A stretch of 64,000 bases of DNA, from contig NZ_LMNA01000003.1 of assembly GCF_001422445.1 (NCBI RefSeq), forward strand, positions 1-64,000. The letters are read 5' to 3'. Shown in pieces: positions 22,206 through 31,716 of the stretch; the first letter of the stretch is position 1, and every line of letters begins with the position of its first letter. A model generated the notes under the pieces. That model searched no databases. It had not been told where the DNA came from and saw nothing but the letters and a program-made list of their open reading frames with translations. This DNA is from Pseudorhodoferax sp. Leaf274 (GTDB taxonomy: Bacteria; Pseudomonadota; Gammaproteobacteria; Burkholderiales; Burkholderiaceae_C). The translations under genes and the position numbers were made by a program.

Positions 22206-23435
22206 TCAGAGGTAGTCGGACAGCGCCAATACCGACTGCGCCACATCCAGCAGCTTGCGGTTCTGGTTCATCGCGGTCTGGCGCAGCATCTTGTGCGCGT
22301 CGGCCTCGCTGAGCTTGCGCGTGGCCATGAGCAGGCCCTTGGCGCGCTCGATGATCTTGCGTTCGTTGAGCGAGGCGCGCACGGTGTCCAGCTCGTCGGC
22401 CATCTGCTGCAGGCGGCGCGCCTGTTCCTGCACCAGGTCGATGATGGAACGCTCCAGGTGCGGGCCGTAATTGGGCACGGGCTCCCCGGTGTCGGCTGCG
22501 CTGGCCGTGCGCACCAGCGCGTCGCGGATCGCCTCGTGGTTGCGCAACTCGTCGCGCGCCTTGGCGATGCGCGATGCGCACAGCTGCAGCAGCTGGGCGG
22601 CCAGCAATTCCTCCACCGCGCGCATCGCGTCGATGCGCTGCGTGCAGCAGTCATACCAGACCTGGGCCAGTTCCGGATCGAGCAGGCCGTCGGCGCGCAG
22701 CGTGCAGCCGATGCGCCGCAGCCGTTCGAGTTCGGCCTGGGTGCGCGTGTCGACGGCGCCGCGCCATGCGGCCTGGATGGCCGCATCGGAGAAGTCGAGC
22801 GCGATGCGGAAGCACCGCTCCTGCGATTCGATCAACTCCAGCCATTGCTGGGCGCGGCCGCTCTCCAGATGGCCTTCGGCGAAGCAGGCGCCGCCGAACG
22901 CGCGTTCCTGGCCGGCGAACTCCTTGCCCTGCATGAAATTGAACAAGGCCACCAGTGCGCGCGAGATCTGCGGGTCGGTGGCGCTGTCGGCGGCCTCGAA
23001 CACCACCTGCAGCAACCCCGCGACGAGCCGGACGAATGCGGCCGTGGCGGCCGGCGGGGTGACGGTCTGGACAGCGATCTCCTGGCGCAGGGCCGGCAGC
23101 GCATCCAGTGCCTGCAGCACCGTGGCGATGCGGCCGAACAACCTCGCGCCGTTGCGCACCGCCGTGCCTTGCGTGTCCATCGCGTCGAAGTGCCGGCGCA
23201 GTTCGAGCGCGGCGGCATCGCATTGCAGCAACTGCTGGTCGCGCGCCTGCGCGAAGCGCGTGCCACGCGAGCCGAGGAACAGATTGGACAGGCCGCGCTC
23301 GCGCTGCAACGCGTGCACGAGCTGGCCGATCAATCCCACCAGCTCGCCGGTGAGAGCGAGTTGCTCGAGGTCGCCGATCTCGCATTCGCGCGCGGCGATC
23401 AAAAAGTGAAGTCCTGATTTCATCGTAGGGGCCAT
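22206..23435 (-). CDS. nasR: Nitrate-sensing antiterminator NasR (NIT plus ANTAR)
   Basis: The roughly 409-residue protein has an N-terminal helical NIT nitrate/nitrite-sensing domain (about residues 30-290, with [15 protein letters not shown]). The C-terminal ANTAR RNA-binding domain covers about the last 60 residues ([20 protein letters not shown]). Klebsiella NasR has the same layout and prevents leader termination of the nas operon when nitrate binds. Starts at 23435 (MAPTMKSG) and 23423 (MKSGLHFL) are both possible. It lies directly upstream of the nrtA leader on the same strand, which carries the matching RNA target. Confidence 0.92.
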   Translation of the reverse strand: MAPTMKSGLHFLIAARECEIGDLEQLALTGELVGLIGQLVHALQRERGLSNLFLGSRGTRFAQARDQQLLQCDAAALELRRHFDAMDTQGTAVRNGARLFGRIATVLQALDALPALRQEIAVQTVTPPAATAAFVRLVAGLLQVVFEAADSATDPQISRALVALFNFMQGKEFAGQERAFGGACFAEGHLESGRAQQWLELIESQERCFRIALDFSDAAIQAAWRGAVDTRTQAELERLRRIGCTLRADGLLDPELAQVWYDCCTQRIDAMRAVEELLAAQLLQLCASRIAKARDELRNHEAIRDALVRTASAADTGEPVPNYGPHLERSIIDLVQEQARRLQQMADELDTVRASLNERKIIERAKGLLMATRKLSEADAHKMLRQTAMNQNRKLLDVAQSVLALSDYL

Positions 23436-23490
23436 GGAATTCCGAGCAACAACCGTGCCGCGCCCTGCGGGCTCACTACACTCGCGCCCC

Positions 23491-24522
23491 ATGTTGGTAC
23501 TGGGATTCGAATCTTCCTGCGACGAGACCGGCGTGGCACTGGTGCAGTCGCAGGGCGCGCAGCTGCCGCAATTGCTGGCGCACGCACTGCACAGCCAGGT
23601 GCGCATGCACGCGGACTATGGCGGCGTGGTGCCCGAGCTGGCGAGCCGCGACCACATCCGCCGTGCGCTGCCGCTGGCCGAGACCGTGCTGCGCGAGGCG
23701 GGCCGCAGTGTCGCAGAGGTCGATGTCGTGGCCTACACACGCGGGCCGGGCCTGGCGGGCGCGCTGCTGGTCGGTGCCGGGGTGGCATGTGCGTTGGGCG
23801 CGGCGCTGGACAAGCCGGTGCTGGGCGTGCACCACCTGGAGGGGCACCTGCTGTCGCCGTTCATGAGCGCCGATCCGCCGGAGTTTCCGTTCGTGGTGCT
23901 GTTGGTCTCGGGCGGCCACACGCAGCTGATGCAGGTGGACGGCGTGGGCCGCTACGCGATGTTGGGCGAGACCATCGACGACGCCGCTGGCGAGGCCTTC
24001 GACAAGTCGGCCAAGCTGATGGGGCTGGGTTACCCGGGCGGGCCGGCCTTGGCGCGGCTGGCCGAGCAGGGCGATGCCAAGGCGTTCGCACTGCCGCGCC
24101 CGCTGCTGCACAGCGGCGACCTGGACTTTTCCTTCGCCGGCCTGAAGACCGCGGTGCTGACGCAGGCCAAGAAACTGGGCGACCAGCTGCAGGCGCGCAA
24201 TGCAGACCTGGCCGCGTCGACACAGGCGGCCATCGTCGACGTGCTGGTGCGCAAGTCGCTGGCGGCGTTGAAGGAAAGCGGCCTGCAGCGGCTGGTGGTG
24301 GCCGGCGGCGTGGGGGCGAACCGTGAGTTGCGTGCGCAGCTCGATGCCGCGTGCGCGAAGAAAAGGGTGCGGGTGCATTACCCGGAGTTGGCGCTGTGCA
24401 CCGACAACGGCGCCATGATCGCCATGGCTGCAGCCATGCGCATGCAGGCGGGCGTGCAACAGCCCGAGAAGCGCTATGCCTTCGACGTGAAGCCGCGCTG
24501 GCCGCTCGACGCCCTCCAGTGA
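23491..24522 (+). CDS. tsaD: tRNA N6-adenosine threonylcarbamoyltransferase TsaD
   Basis: The 343-residue ASKHA-fold enzyme transfers threonylcarbamoyl to A37 of ANN-decoding tRNAs with TsaB and TsaE. It begins [17 protein letters not shown], with HLEGH metal ligands at 115-119 and the [12 protein letters not shown] nucleotide loop near 269. The start at 23491 matches the family; an ATG 57 bases upstream adds an unsupported extension. It is divergent from nasR and converges with the hsp20 gene. Confidence 0.96.
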   Translation: MLVLGFESSCDETGVALVQSQGAQLPQLLAHALHSQVRMHADYGGVVPELASRDHIRRALPLAETVLREAGRSVAEVDVVAYTRGPGLAGALLVGAGVACALGAALDKPVLGVHHLEGHLLSPFMSADPPEFPFVVLLVSGGHTQLMQVDGVGRYAMLGETIDDAAGEAFDKSAKLMGLGYPGGPALARLAEQGDAKAFALPRPLLHSGDLDFSFAGLKTAVLTQAKKLGDQLQARNADLAASTQAAIVDVLVRKSLAALKESGLQRLVVAGGVGANRELRAQLDAACAKKRVRVHYPELALCTDNGAMIAMAAAMRMQAGVQQPEKRYAFDVKPRWPLDALQ

Positions 24523-24555
24523 GGTCGCGCCGAGCGGTGCGGAGCGCGAAGGTGC

Positions 24556-24942
24556 TTATTGGATGGCCAACGCGGTGACGTTGCTCTGCGGCAGCTTCTT
24601 GGCCAGCTTGAGCGTCAGCACACCGTTTTCCAGCGTGGCGTTGCTGGCGGCGGCGTCGATTTCCAGCGGCAGTTCGTAGGCGGCCTTGACCTTGCGGGCG
24701 GCTGCTTCGGTGCTCTCGATGCGCACCACGGCGCCTTCGATGCCGATGTTCAGCTGGTCCTTGGCCACGCCGGGCAGGTCGACCGACAGGGTCCAGCTGC
24801 TCTCGTCCTGGCTCAGGCTGTGGCCCTTGGTGCCGCTCTGGCGCACGTAGGCCACGTCGTTGAAGAAACGCTCGAAGCTGCGGTCCAGCGAACGCACGGC
24901 GGGGCTGTAGTTGGCCTGACGGATGACGGGGGCGAAAAACAT
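24556..24942 (-). CDS. Hsp20/alpha-crystallin family small heat-shock protein
   Basis: The 128-residue protein has an alpha-crystallin domain from about 45 to the end (SWTLSVDLPGVAKDQLNIGI and LENGVLTLKLAKK). The N-terminal arm is short (MFFAPVIRQANYSPAVRSLD) and there is no clear C-terminal I-x-I extension. The start at 24942 is preferred to an ATG at 25029, because the added segment is not family-like. Such proteins hold unfolding proteins for later refolding. It is divergent from the binding-protein gene at 25042. Confidence 0.88.
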   Translation of the reverse strand: MFFAPVIRQANYSPAVRSLDRSFERFFNDVAYVRQSGTKGHSLSQDESSWTLSVDLPGVAKDQLNIGIEGAVVRIESTEAAARKVKAAYELPLEIDAAASNATLENGVLTLKLAKKLPQSNVTALAIQ

Positions 24943-25041
24943 GATGCGGGTCCTTTGCTCTTTACACTCCGCGGCTCTCACCATGAGCGCCGCATGCATC
25001 CAATCTGCGTGCATCGCTTTGATTTTCAAGAGGATTTTTGA

Positions 25042-26316
25042 ATGTATCTTCCGCGTCGGCGGGTCTTGAAAAGCGCTGCGGCAGCGCTATCTGTGACAGC
25101 TTTTCCCTACGTGGTGGCGCAGCCCGCACCGGTGCGCGTGGCCATGGTCGAGACCTTGAGCGGGCCGTTCGCCAACACCGGCGAGGCCGTCTTCCGCAAC
25201 CTTGTGTGGGCCACTGAGCGCATCAACGCGCGCGGTGGCGTCAAGCTGCCTGGCGGTGCCCGCCAGCTGGCCATTGCACGCTATGACAGCAAGGGCCAGA
25301 ACGAGGAGGCCCTGAGCGCGCTGCGTTCCGCCGTCGACGATGGCGTGGCCTTCGTGGCCCAGGGCAACTCGTCGGCAACGGCAGCGGCCCTGCTGGATGC
25401 GCTGAACAAGCACAACGAGCGCGAACCTGCGCGCCGTGCGCTGTACCTGAACTATTCGGCCGTCGATCCCGCCCTGACCAACGAGCGCTGCAGCTTCTGG
25501 CATTTCCGTTTCGACGCCCATGCCGACATGCGCATGGCTGCGCTCATGGAGGTGCTGCGCGACGACGATGCGGTCAAGAGCGTCTACCTGCTGGGGCAGG
25601 ACTACAGCTTCGGCCAGGCCGTGCTGCGCGAGGCGCGCCGGCAGCTGCAGGCGCAGCGGCCCGACGTGGCCATCGTCGGCGACGAACTGCACCCCATGGG
25701 CCGCGTGAAGGATTTTTTGCCCTATGCCGCCAAGATCAAGGCCAGCGGCGCCGGCGCCGTGGTCACGGGCAATTGGGGCAACGACCTCACGCTGCTGGTG
25801 AAGGCCGCGCGCGAATCGGGCTTCGAAGGAAAGTTCTACACCTTCTACGGCAACGCGCTGGGCGCGCCAGCCGCGCTGGGCGATGCGGGCATCGGCAAGG
25901 TCATCGCCGTGGCCGACTGGCTGCCCAACCTGTCGGGCGCGCAGAGCGAGGCGTTCTACCAGGCCTTTCGCCAGCGCTATCCCAAGCCCGCGGACGACTA
26001 CGTCCACATGCGCATGCAGCTTATGGTGGAGGCGTTGGCCCAGGCGATTGAGAAGGCCGGCAGCCTGGATGCGGTGCAGGTGGGTTTGGCGCTGGAGCAG
26101 GCCCATGTGACGCTCCATGGGCAGACCGGCCGCATGCGGGCGTCCGATCACCAGTTCCAGCAGACCCTGGTCGTGGGCGTGATGGACCGCCAGGGCGCGC
26201 CTGGCGTCAAGTTCGACGTGGAAGGTTCTGGCTACGGGTTCCGCGTGATCAAGCAGGTCGCAGCCAGCCGCGCCGAGATGCCGACCAGCTGCCAGATGGT
26301 GCGGCCGACCGCCTGA
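25042..26316 (+). CDS. Branched-chain amino acid-type ABC substrate-binding protein
   Basis: The 424-residue protein has an arginine-rich export signal (MYLPRRRVLKSAAAALSV, cleavage near VVAQ at 27). A LivK/type I periplasmic binding fold follows: PVRVAMVETLSGPFANTGEA, then VYLLGQDYSFGQAVLREARR near 180 and GAGAVVTGNWGNDLTLLV near 236. No permease or ATPase gene is adjacent, so it must serve a distant transporter or act alone, as orphan LivK-like proteins often do in Burkholderiales. The ligand is unknown. Confidence 0.83.
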   Translation: MYLPRRRVLKSAAAALSVTAFPYVVAQPAPVRVAMVETLSGPFANTGEAVFRNLVWATERINARGGVKLPGGARQLAIARYDSKGQNEEALSALRSAVDDGVAFVAQGNSSATAAALLDALNKHNEREPARRALYLNYSAVDPALTNERCSFWHFRFDAHADMRMAALMEVLRDDDAVKSVYLLGQDYSFGQAVLREARRQLQAQRPDVAIVGDELHPMGRVKDFLPYAAKIKASGAGAVVTGNWGNDLTLLVKAARESGFEGKFYTFYGNALGAPAALGDAGIGKVIAVADWLPNLSGAQSEAFYQAFRQRYPKPADDYVHMRMQLMVEALAQAIEKAGSLDAVQVGLALEQAHVTLHGQTGRMRASDHQFQQTLVVGVMDRQGAPGVKFDVEGSGYGFRVIKQVAASRAEMPTSCQMVRPTA

Positions 26317-26319
26317 CGG

Positions 26320-26550
26320 TCAGCTGGCGTAGCCTGAGCAGGCGCCGGCGTTCGGCCGGCCCTTGCATTCGCGCAGCAGGCGGCGTTCGCGTTCGCGGGC
26401 GCTCTCCTGCGCACTGTTGGGGATGAACTTGGGCGCAGCCGCTTTCTTCTTCGTCGCGGCGCCCTCCTGTGCCTTCGCGGCGACCGCTGGCAGGGTGGTC
26501 AGCAGGCTCAGCGCCAGGCAGGCTGCAGACAGGGGCATGGACATGTGCAT
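26320..26550 (-). CDS. Small exported lysine/arginine-rich protein, unknown function
   Basis: The 76-residue product begins MHMSMPLSAACLALSLLTTL, a Sec signal with cleavage near AVA-A at 24. A lysine/alanine linker follows, then an arginine-rich helix ending RLLRECKGRPNAGACSGYAS with two cysteines. Similar short secreted proteins ending in a Cys-x7-Cys pair occur in related genomes as hypothetical proteins. It converges with the binding-protein gene (3-base gap) and is divergent from the aminotransferase gene. Confidence 0.55.
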   Translation of the reverse strand: MHMSMPLSAACLALSLLTTLPAVAAKAQEGAATKKKAAAPKFIPNSAQESARERERRLLRECKGRPNAGACSGYAS

Positions 26551-26634
26551 GATGGTTTCTCCCAGGGACTGCGCAGTGTCCGCGGGCCGGCCGGCCGCTA
26601 CCATGGGCCGCCCCGTGAACCTTTGCCCGAATCC

Positions 26635-27798
26635 ATGAGAAAAGCCATCCAAGACCTTGCCGAATCCCAGATCCGGGAGGTGGCCAACGCCGGGATCGGC
26701 CGCGACGACGTGCTGCCGTTCTGGTTCGGCGAGAGCGACGAGGTCACGCCCGAATTCATCCGGCAGGCGGCGATCGAATCGCTGCAGCGGGGCGAGACCT
26801 TCTACGCGCACAACCTGGGTCTGCCGGAACTGCGCGAAGCCATCGCGCGCTACATGTCGGCCCTGCACGGGCCGATCCCGGCGGAGCGCATCGCTGTGAC
26901 GTCGGGCGGCGTCAACGCACTGATGCTGGCGGTCCAGTGCCTGGTCGATCCGGGCGACGAGGTGGTCGCGGTCACGCCGGTCTGGCCCAATCTCACGGCG
27001 CAGCCGGCCATCATGGGCGCGCGCCTGCGCTGCGTGCCCCTGCGGCCGGTGGATGGTCAATGGACGCTGGACCTGGAAGCGCTGCTGGCAGCCATCACGC
27101 CGGCCACCCGCATGCTGATCGTCAATGCGCCGAACAACCCCACAGGGTGGACGCTGCGGGCTGAGGAGCAGGCCGCGTTGCTTGCGCATTGCCGCCGCAC
27201 GGGCACCTGGATCCTGGCGGACGAGGTGTATGAACGCCTCTACTACGCTGATGCGCCAGGTGCCTGCGCGCCCAGTTTCCTGGACCAGGCGCAGCCCGAC
27301 GACCGGCTGGTGGTCGTGCACAGCTTTTCCAAGAGTTTTCTGATGACGGGCTGGCGGCTGGGCTGGCTGGTCATGCCCGCCACGCTGGTGCAGGCGATGG
27401 GCAAGCTGATCGAGTTCAACACGTCCTGCGCCAGCGTGTTCACGCAGCGCGCTGCCCTGGCGGCGCTGGCCCGGCAGGATGAGGTCACGCCGCGCGTGGT
27501 GGCTCATTTGCGCCTGTGCCGCGACACGCTGGTTCCCTTGCTGGCCGCCATGCCGCAGGTGGCCGTCTCGGCTGCGCACGGTGGCATGTACGCATTCTTC
27601 CGCCTGGAGTGCGCAGACGATTCCCTGGCCGTGGCCAAGCGACTGGTCCGCGAGGCAGGATTGGGCCTGGCCCCGGGAACGGCCTTTGCTCCAGAGGCCC
27701 AGGGCTGGTTGCGGTGGTGCTTCGCCTCCCGCGATCCGCAGCGATTGGTGCTGGGCGCTGAGCGATTGGACCGTTGGTTGCGTCAGCGCAACGCTTGA
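26635..27798 (+). CDS. PLP-dependent class I/II aminotransferase
   Basis: The 387-residue enzyme shows the fold-type I order: YAHNLGLPELREAIARYMS near 60, NAPNNPTGW near 165, DEVYERLYY near 196, and the PLP-binding lysine in HSFSKSF at 233, with GWRLGW just after. It belongs to the AspC/Aat group. The substrate pair is not predictable from sequence. The start at 26635 is chosen over an ATG at 26545, which overlaps the divergent gene. Confidence 0.88.
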   Translation: MRKAIQDLAESQIREVANAGIGRDDVLPFWFGESDEVTPEFIRQAAIESLQRGETFYAHNLGLPELREAIARYMSALHGPIPAERIAVTSGGVNALMLAVQCLVDPGDEVVAVTPVWPNLTAQPAIMGARLRCVPLRPVDGQWTLDLEALLAAITPATRMLIVNAPNNPTGWTLRAEEQAALLAHCRRTGTWILADEVYERLYYADAPGACAPSFLDQAQPDDRLVVVHSFSKSFLMTGWRLGWLVMPATLVQAMGKLIEFNTSCASVFTQRAALAALARQDEVTPRVVAHLRLCRDTLVPLLAAMPQVAVSAAHGGMYAFFRLECADDSLAVAKRLVREAGLGLAPGTAFAPEAQGWLRWCFASRDPQRLVLGAERLDRWLRQRNA

Positions 27799-28006
27799 GC
27801 GGGGTCTGCATACTTGCGCATTTGCATATAATTGCATACATAAGTGCGGCCATATTTTTTTGTTTAGTCACAAAAATGGGTGTATTCATCCTGAAATGTG
27901 ATTTTGTTGTGTACTGAATTGCGGGCTGCACCGCTAAGATTTGCTCACTCTGGTGGCGAATCGGGTCTTCCAGTGGGCCGAGCAAGTTGTTTCCTACAGG
28001 TGTGCG
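27799..28006. promoter_or_regulatory. AT-rich gap with a palindrome and TATAAT upstream of the LysR gene
   Basis: This 208-base gap is strikingly AT-rich for the window. An imperfect 34-base palindrome (about 27812-27845) has ACTT and AAGT ends and two TGCA boxes around TATAAT at 27827-27832. Several A/T runs follow at 27855-27910. It probably holds the regulator's promoter and an operator. No small gene is evident. Confidence 0.45.
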
Positions 28007-28906
28007 ATGGATCGAATTTCCGCAATGCGTGTGTTCAGTGAGGTGGTGACACGCGGCAGCTTCACGGCAGCCGCCAATACTTTGGGCATGTCCCGTGCCA
28101 TGGTGACGCGTCACATCGGTGAACTTGAACGCTGGCTGGGTGCGCGCCTGCTGCAGCGCTCCACGCGCCGTTTGTCGCTGACCGAGGCTGGCGAAGCCTG
28201 CGTGGTGCGCAGCCGCCAATTGCTGGAATTGGTCAACGATGTGGAGCAGGTGGTGGGCCAGCGCGACACCGAGCCGCATGGCCAGATCCGGGTGCAGTGC
28301 AATCCGGCGTTCGGGCAGGCGTACCTGTCGGCGATCCTGGTCGATTACCTGGCCAAGTACCCGCGGACCAAGATCGATCTGGTGCTGAGCGACCAGTCGC
28401 TGAGCCTGGTCGATGAGCGCATCGACCTGGCCATCCGCATGACCAACGAACTGGATCCTGCGCTGATCGCCAAGAAGCTCAGCACCTGTCGTGCCGTGCT
28501 GTGCTGCACGCCGGCCTATCTGGAAAAGAACGGTGCGCCAAAGACGCCGGACGATCTGACGCAGCACAACTGCCTGTCCCACTCGCGCGTGGAGAAGAGC
28601 CAGTGGAGCTTCTCGCGCCAGGGCGAGGAATGCCTGGTGCAGGTGTCGGGCAGTTTCAGCGCCAACGACACCATGAGCCTGGTGGAGGCTGTGCGTGCCG
28701 GTGGCGGCCTGGCCGTGCTGCCGAACTACGTGGTGGCGTCGATGCTGCGCGACGGCGAACTGGTCAGCGTGCTGCCCGACTGGCATGCCGACGAACTGGG
28801 CATCTATGCCTTCTACATCTCGCGCCGGCACCAACCCGCCAGCCTGCGCACGCTGCTGGATTTCCTCACGCAGCGTCTGGGCGCGACGCCCCTGTGGGCC
28901 AAGTGA
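28007..28906 (+). CDS. LysR-family transcriptional regulator (CrgA-like)
   Basis: The 299-residue regulator starts MDRISAMRVFSEVVTRGSFT, with the winged helix-turn-helix over residues 1-60 (AAANTLGMSRAMVTRHIGEL) and a type 2 periplasmic-binding-like effector domain after residue 90. The AMRVFSEV-type N-terminus places it in the group of LysR regulators often next to oxidoreductases or efflux genes, but no such partner is adjacent. Its stop directly abuts the convergent mtfA stop with no gap. The target is unknown. Confidence 0.88.
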   Translation: MDRISAMRVFSEVVTRGSFTAAANTLGMSRAMVTRHIGELERWLGARLLQRSTRRLSLTEAGEACVVRSRQLLELVNDVEQVVGQRDTEPHGQIRVQCNPAFGQAYLSAILVDYLAKYPRTKIDLVLSDQSLSLVDERIDLAIRMTNELDPALIAKKLSTCRAVLCCTPAYLEKNGAPKTPDDLTQHNCLSHSRVEKSQWSFSRQGEECLVQVSGSFSANDTMSLVEAVRAGGGLAVLPNYVVASMLRDGELVSVLPDWHADELGIYAFYISRRHQPASLRTLLDFLTQRLGATPLWAK

Positions 28907-29740
28907 TCAAGCTGGCCGAAAGAATGCGTCCAGCAGCGGCAGCAAGGGCGCGAAGTCCGCGCTGAAGCGTGGACGGTTCACGAAGTAGGCCTCGCAGGCC
29001 ACCGCGAAGAATTCGTCCAGGCTCTGGCTGCCATAGCTGTCCAACCAGGGCATCGCACCGCCGAAGCGCTCGGCGACCACCACCTGGTCGCAGAACTGCG
29101 CGTAGGCTTCTTCCCAGACCTCAAGCCATTGCCGGCGCGCCTGCATGGCGCTGCGCGCGCCCATGAAGCCGGGCGGCAAGGGCGGGCAGCCATCGGGCGC
29201 GCCATCGGCCATGTCCAGCTTGTGCGCAAACTCGTGGATGACCACGTTGTAGCCCGCTTCCGCGCTGTCGCCGGCCTCCAGAACGGCCTGCCAGCTCAGC
29301 ATCACCGGACCCTGGTCCATGGCCTCACCGGCCAGCACTTCGTCGTAGGCATGGACGACGCCGGTTTCGTCGATGGATTCGCGGCGCGCCACGACCTCGC
29401 CGGGTTGCACCACGATGCCGACGAAGTCTGCGTACCAGCGCAGCACGGAGCCGCGGCCCGGCGTGCCGCCGTCCGGGCGTGCCGCAAGGTGCAGCAGGGG
29501 CAGGCAGGCCTGCGCCGCGATGGCGACGGCCATCGGATCGGTGACCTGCAGGCCGCCCGCGCCGTGGAACTCCTTCTCGGCGAGGAATTCCGCGCTCAAT
29601 GCGCGCAGGCCTTGCCGATCCTCGGGGGAAAGTGCCTGCAGGAAGCCGTAGTCGGCCAGCACGGCCTGCCAGAGCGGATCGGGAATGTTCCGCGGCGCGC
29701 GCTGCCACCAGCGCAGCAGCCGGCGCCAGCCGCCGTTCAT
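28907..29740 (-). CDS. mtfA: Zinc-dependent peptidase MtfA (M90 family)
   Basis: The 277-residue protein matches MtfA, which in Escherichia coli binds the Mlc repressor and has aminopeptidase activity. The zinc motif HEFAH is at 169-173 with a downstream Glu (DEFFAVACEAYF near 243). The start at 29740 (MNGGWRRLLRWWQR) overlaps the lpxH stop by 4 bases, so the genes are coupled. A role in glucose-system control is uncertain in an organism without a clear glucose PTS. Confidence 0.9.
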   Translation of the reverse strand: MNGGWRRLLRWWQRAPRNIPDPLWQAVLADYGFLQALSPEDRQGLRALSAEFLAEKEFHGAGGLQVTDPMAVAIAAQACLPLLHLAARPDGGTPGRGSVLRWYADFVGIVVQPGEVVARRESIDETGVVHAYDEVLAGEAMDQGPVMLSWQAVLEAGDSAEAGYNVVIHEFAHKLDMADGAPDGCPPLPPGFMGARSAMQARRQWLEVWEEAYAQFCDQVVVAERFGGAMPWLDSYGSQSLDEFFAVACEAYFVNRPRFSADFAPLLPLLDAFFRPA

Positions 29741-30549
29741 GCGGCGAGCGGGAGGCCGATGCGCCGGGGTGGGGCGTCGACGGCCAGGCGCAGCAGTTCC
29801 AGCCGCGGCGGCTGGGTGGTGGCCTCCCAGTCGCTCATGACGATGCGCGACAGGCCTTCGCCAAGGTCGTGTTCGGCCGGCATGTGGGTGTGGCCATGGA
29901 TCAGCGTGTCGCTGCCTGCTGCGCGCAGCCAAGCGCGCGCGGCGTCCGCATCGACGTCGGCATAACCCAGCCCCTGGTCCTTGCGCTGCTCGCTGGCCTG
30001 GCGGATCTGCCGTGCCATCTGCCGGCGCATGGCCAGAGGATGCTGCAGCGAGGCCTTCTGCCAGGCCGGGTTCTGCACCTGCAGGCGGAACTGCTGGTAG
30101 GCCACGTCATCCAGGCACAGCGCATCGCCATGGCTCAACAGCCAGAGGCGGCCGCCGAAGACCAGCACCGTGGGGTCGTGCAGCAACTGCATGCCGGTGG
30201 CGGCCAGACCTGCGCCACCGAACAGGAAGTCGCGGTTGCCGTGCATGAAGTACACGGGCCGCTGCGCCGCGACGGACCGGATCGCCTCGGCGCACTGGCG
30301 TTCGAACTGGCCCAGCGGGCTGTCGTCACCGGCAGCCGGGTCCAAGGCATCGTCGCCGACCCAGACCTCGAACAGGTCGCCCAGCATGAACAGCGCATCC
30401 GCACGGCTCTGCGTGACGGCCTGCCGCCATGCGGCGAACGTGGCCGGCTCTTCCGGCCGCAGATGCACGTCGGACAGCAGTTCGATGCTGCGCCAGCCGC
30501 CGGGCGCGACGAGCTCGGCGAACGTCGGCAGGGCCGGCTGTGGCCGCAT
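29737..30549 (-). CDS. lpxH: UDP-2,3-diacylglucosamine diphosphatase LpxH
   Basis: The 270-residue calcineurin-like phosphoesterase makes lipid X from UDP-2,3-diacylglucosamine in lipid A synthesis at the inner membrane. All metal motifs are visible: LLSDVHLRPEE near 24, LGDLFEVWVGDD near 56, MHGNRDFLFG near 102, LLSHGDALCLDD near 137 and HGHTHMPAEHD near 220. Its start overlaps the ppiB stop by 1 base, forming part of the ppiA-ppiB-lpxH-mtfA unit. Confidence 0.94.
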   Translation of the reverse strand: MRPQPALPTFAELVAPGGWRSIELLSDVHLRPEEPATFAAWRQAVTQSRADALFMLGDLFEVWVGDDALDPAAGDDSPLGQFERQCAEAIRSVAAQRPVYFMHGNRDFLFGGAGLAATGMQLLHDPTVLVFGGRLWLLSHGDALCLDDVAYQQFRLQVQNPAWQKASLQHPLAMRRQMARQIRQASEQRKDQGLGYADVDADAARAWLRAAGSDTLIHGHTHMPAEHDLGEGLSRIVMSDWEATTQPPRLELLRLAVDAPPRRIGLPLAA

Positions 30550-31055
30550 CAGAGCGCGACGGCCTTCTCGATGACCAGGTCTTCGACCGGCACGTCGTCG
30601 TGGAAGCCCTTGCGGCCCGTCTTCACGGCCTTGAGCTTGTCGACGATCTCGGTGCCTTTGACGACCTTGCCGAAGACGGCATAACCCCAGCCCTGGGCCG
30701 AGGGCGCGGTGTGGTTCAGGAAGGCGTTGTCGACCACGTTGATGAAGAACTGGGCCGTGGCCGAGTGCGGATCGTTGGTGCGCGCCATGGCCACCGTGTA
30801 CTTGTCGTTCTTTAGGCCGTTGTTGGCCTCGTTGTTGATCGGCGCGTCGGTGCCTTTTTGCTTCATGCCGGGCTCGAAGCCGCCGCCCTGGACCATGAAG
30901 CCCGGGATCACGCGGTGGAACACGGTGTTGTCGTAGTGGCCCTTCTTCACGTAGGCCAGGAAGTTCTCGGCGGACTTGGGCGCTTTCTCGGCGTCCAGTT
31001 CGAGCGTGATGACGCCGTAGTTGGCAATGTGCAGTTCGACTTGGGGTTGGCTCAT
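30549..31055 (-). CDS. ppiB: Cytoplasmic cyclophilin-type peptidyl-prolyl isomerase
   Basis: The 168-residue protein is a cyclophilin with no export signal. The active-site string [20 protein letters not shown] is near 46-65, with [20 protein letters not shown] near 88. It catalyses cis-trans isomerisation of prolyl bonds in the cytoplasm. It follows the related ppiA by 1 base, suggesting a tandem duplication with one copy exported. The ppiB-lpxH order is shared by many proteobacteria. Confidence 0.94.
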   Translation of the reverse strand: MSQPQVELHIANYGVITLELDAEKAPKSAENFLAYVKKGHYDNTVFHRVIPGFMVQGGGFEPGMKQKGTDAPINNEANNGLKNDKYTVAMARTNDPHSATAQFFINVVDNAFLNHTAPSAQGWGYAVFGKVVKGTEIVDKLKAVKTGRKGFHDDVPVEDLVIEKAVAL

Positions 31056-31056
31056 G

Positions 31057-31647
31057 TCATTTCACCAGGGTTGCGGATTGGATGAGGATGGGCTTCTGAG
31101 GCACATCCGTAGGGAAGGGGCCGCCCGGGCCGGTCGGGACGGCCTTGATCTTTTGTACCACGTCCATGCCGGCGACGACCTTGCCGAACACGGTGTAACC
31201 CCAGCCCCGGGGCGTGGGGGCGGTGTGGTTCAGGAAGGCGTTGTCGTTGACGTTGATGAAGAACTGCGACGTGGCCGAATGCGGCTCGCCCGTGCGCGCC
31301 ATCGCGATGGTATAGGTCTCGTTCTTCAGGCCGTTGTTGGCTTCGTTGGGGATCGGCGCGCGCGTCGGCTTTTCCCGGTAGTTCTGGTCGTAGCCGCCGC
31401 CCTGTGCCATGAAGTTCGGGATCACGCGGTGGAAGATGGTGCCGTCGTAGTGCTTGTCGCGCACGTACTGCAGGAAGTTCTCCACCGTCTTGGGCGCCTT
31501 GTCGGGATAGAGCTCGACGGTGAAGTCGCCGGCGCTGGTCTTGAACAGCACGCGTGGCGCATCGGCGGCCTGGGTCAGCGGGGCGAAGGCAAGGCTGGCG
31601 GCCAGCACGAGGGCACGGCGCGACAACGGGAACGGGCGAGCGGTCAT
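31057..31647 (-). CDS. ppiA: Periplasmic cyclophilin-type peptidyl-prolyl isomerase
   Basis: The 196-residue protein has a Sec signal ([20 protein letters not shown], cleavage near TQA-A at 28) followed by a full cyclophilin domain with [19 protein letters not shown]. It should assist folding in the periplasm. It starts the ppiA-ppiB-lpxH-mtfA operon, just downstream of a terminator that isolates it from the TPR gene. Its own promoter must lie within that short gap. Confidence 0.92.
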   Translation of the reverse strand: MTARPFPLSRRALVLAASLAFAPLTQAADAPRVLFKTSAGDFTVELYPDKAPKTVENFLQYVRDKHYDGTIFHRVIPNFMAQGGGYDQNYREKPTRAPIPNEANNGLKNETYTIAMARTGEPHSATSQFFINVNDNAFLNHTAPTPRGWGYTVFGKVVAGMDVVQKIKAVPTGPGGPFPTDVPQKPILIQSATLVK

Positions 31648-31665
31648 GGGGCGACTGGGTGGTTG

Positions 31666-31705
31666 GGAAAAGAAAGCGCGCCGCGGCCTTGCGGCCCGGC
31701 GCGCT
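31666..31705 (-). terminator. Rho-independent terminator after the TPR gene
   Basis: On the minus strand AGCGCGCC (31705-31698) pairs with GGCGCGCT (31682-31675), with an inner GGCC-GCAA-GGCC hairpin. The stem is followed by TTTCTTTTCCC. It sits 11 bases past the TPR stop and 18 bases before the ppiA start. Confidence 0.75.
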
Positions 31706-31716
31706 GGCGGGCGCGC

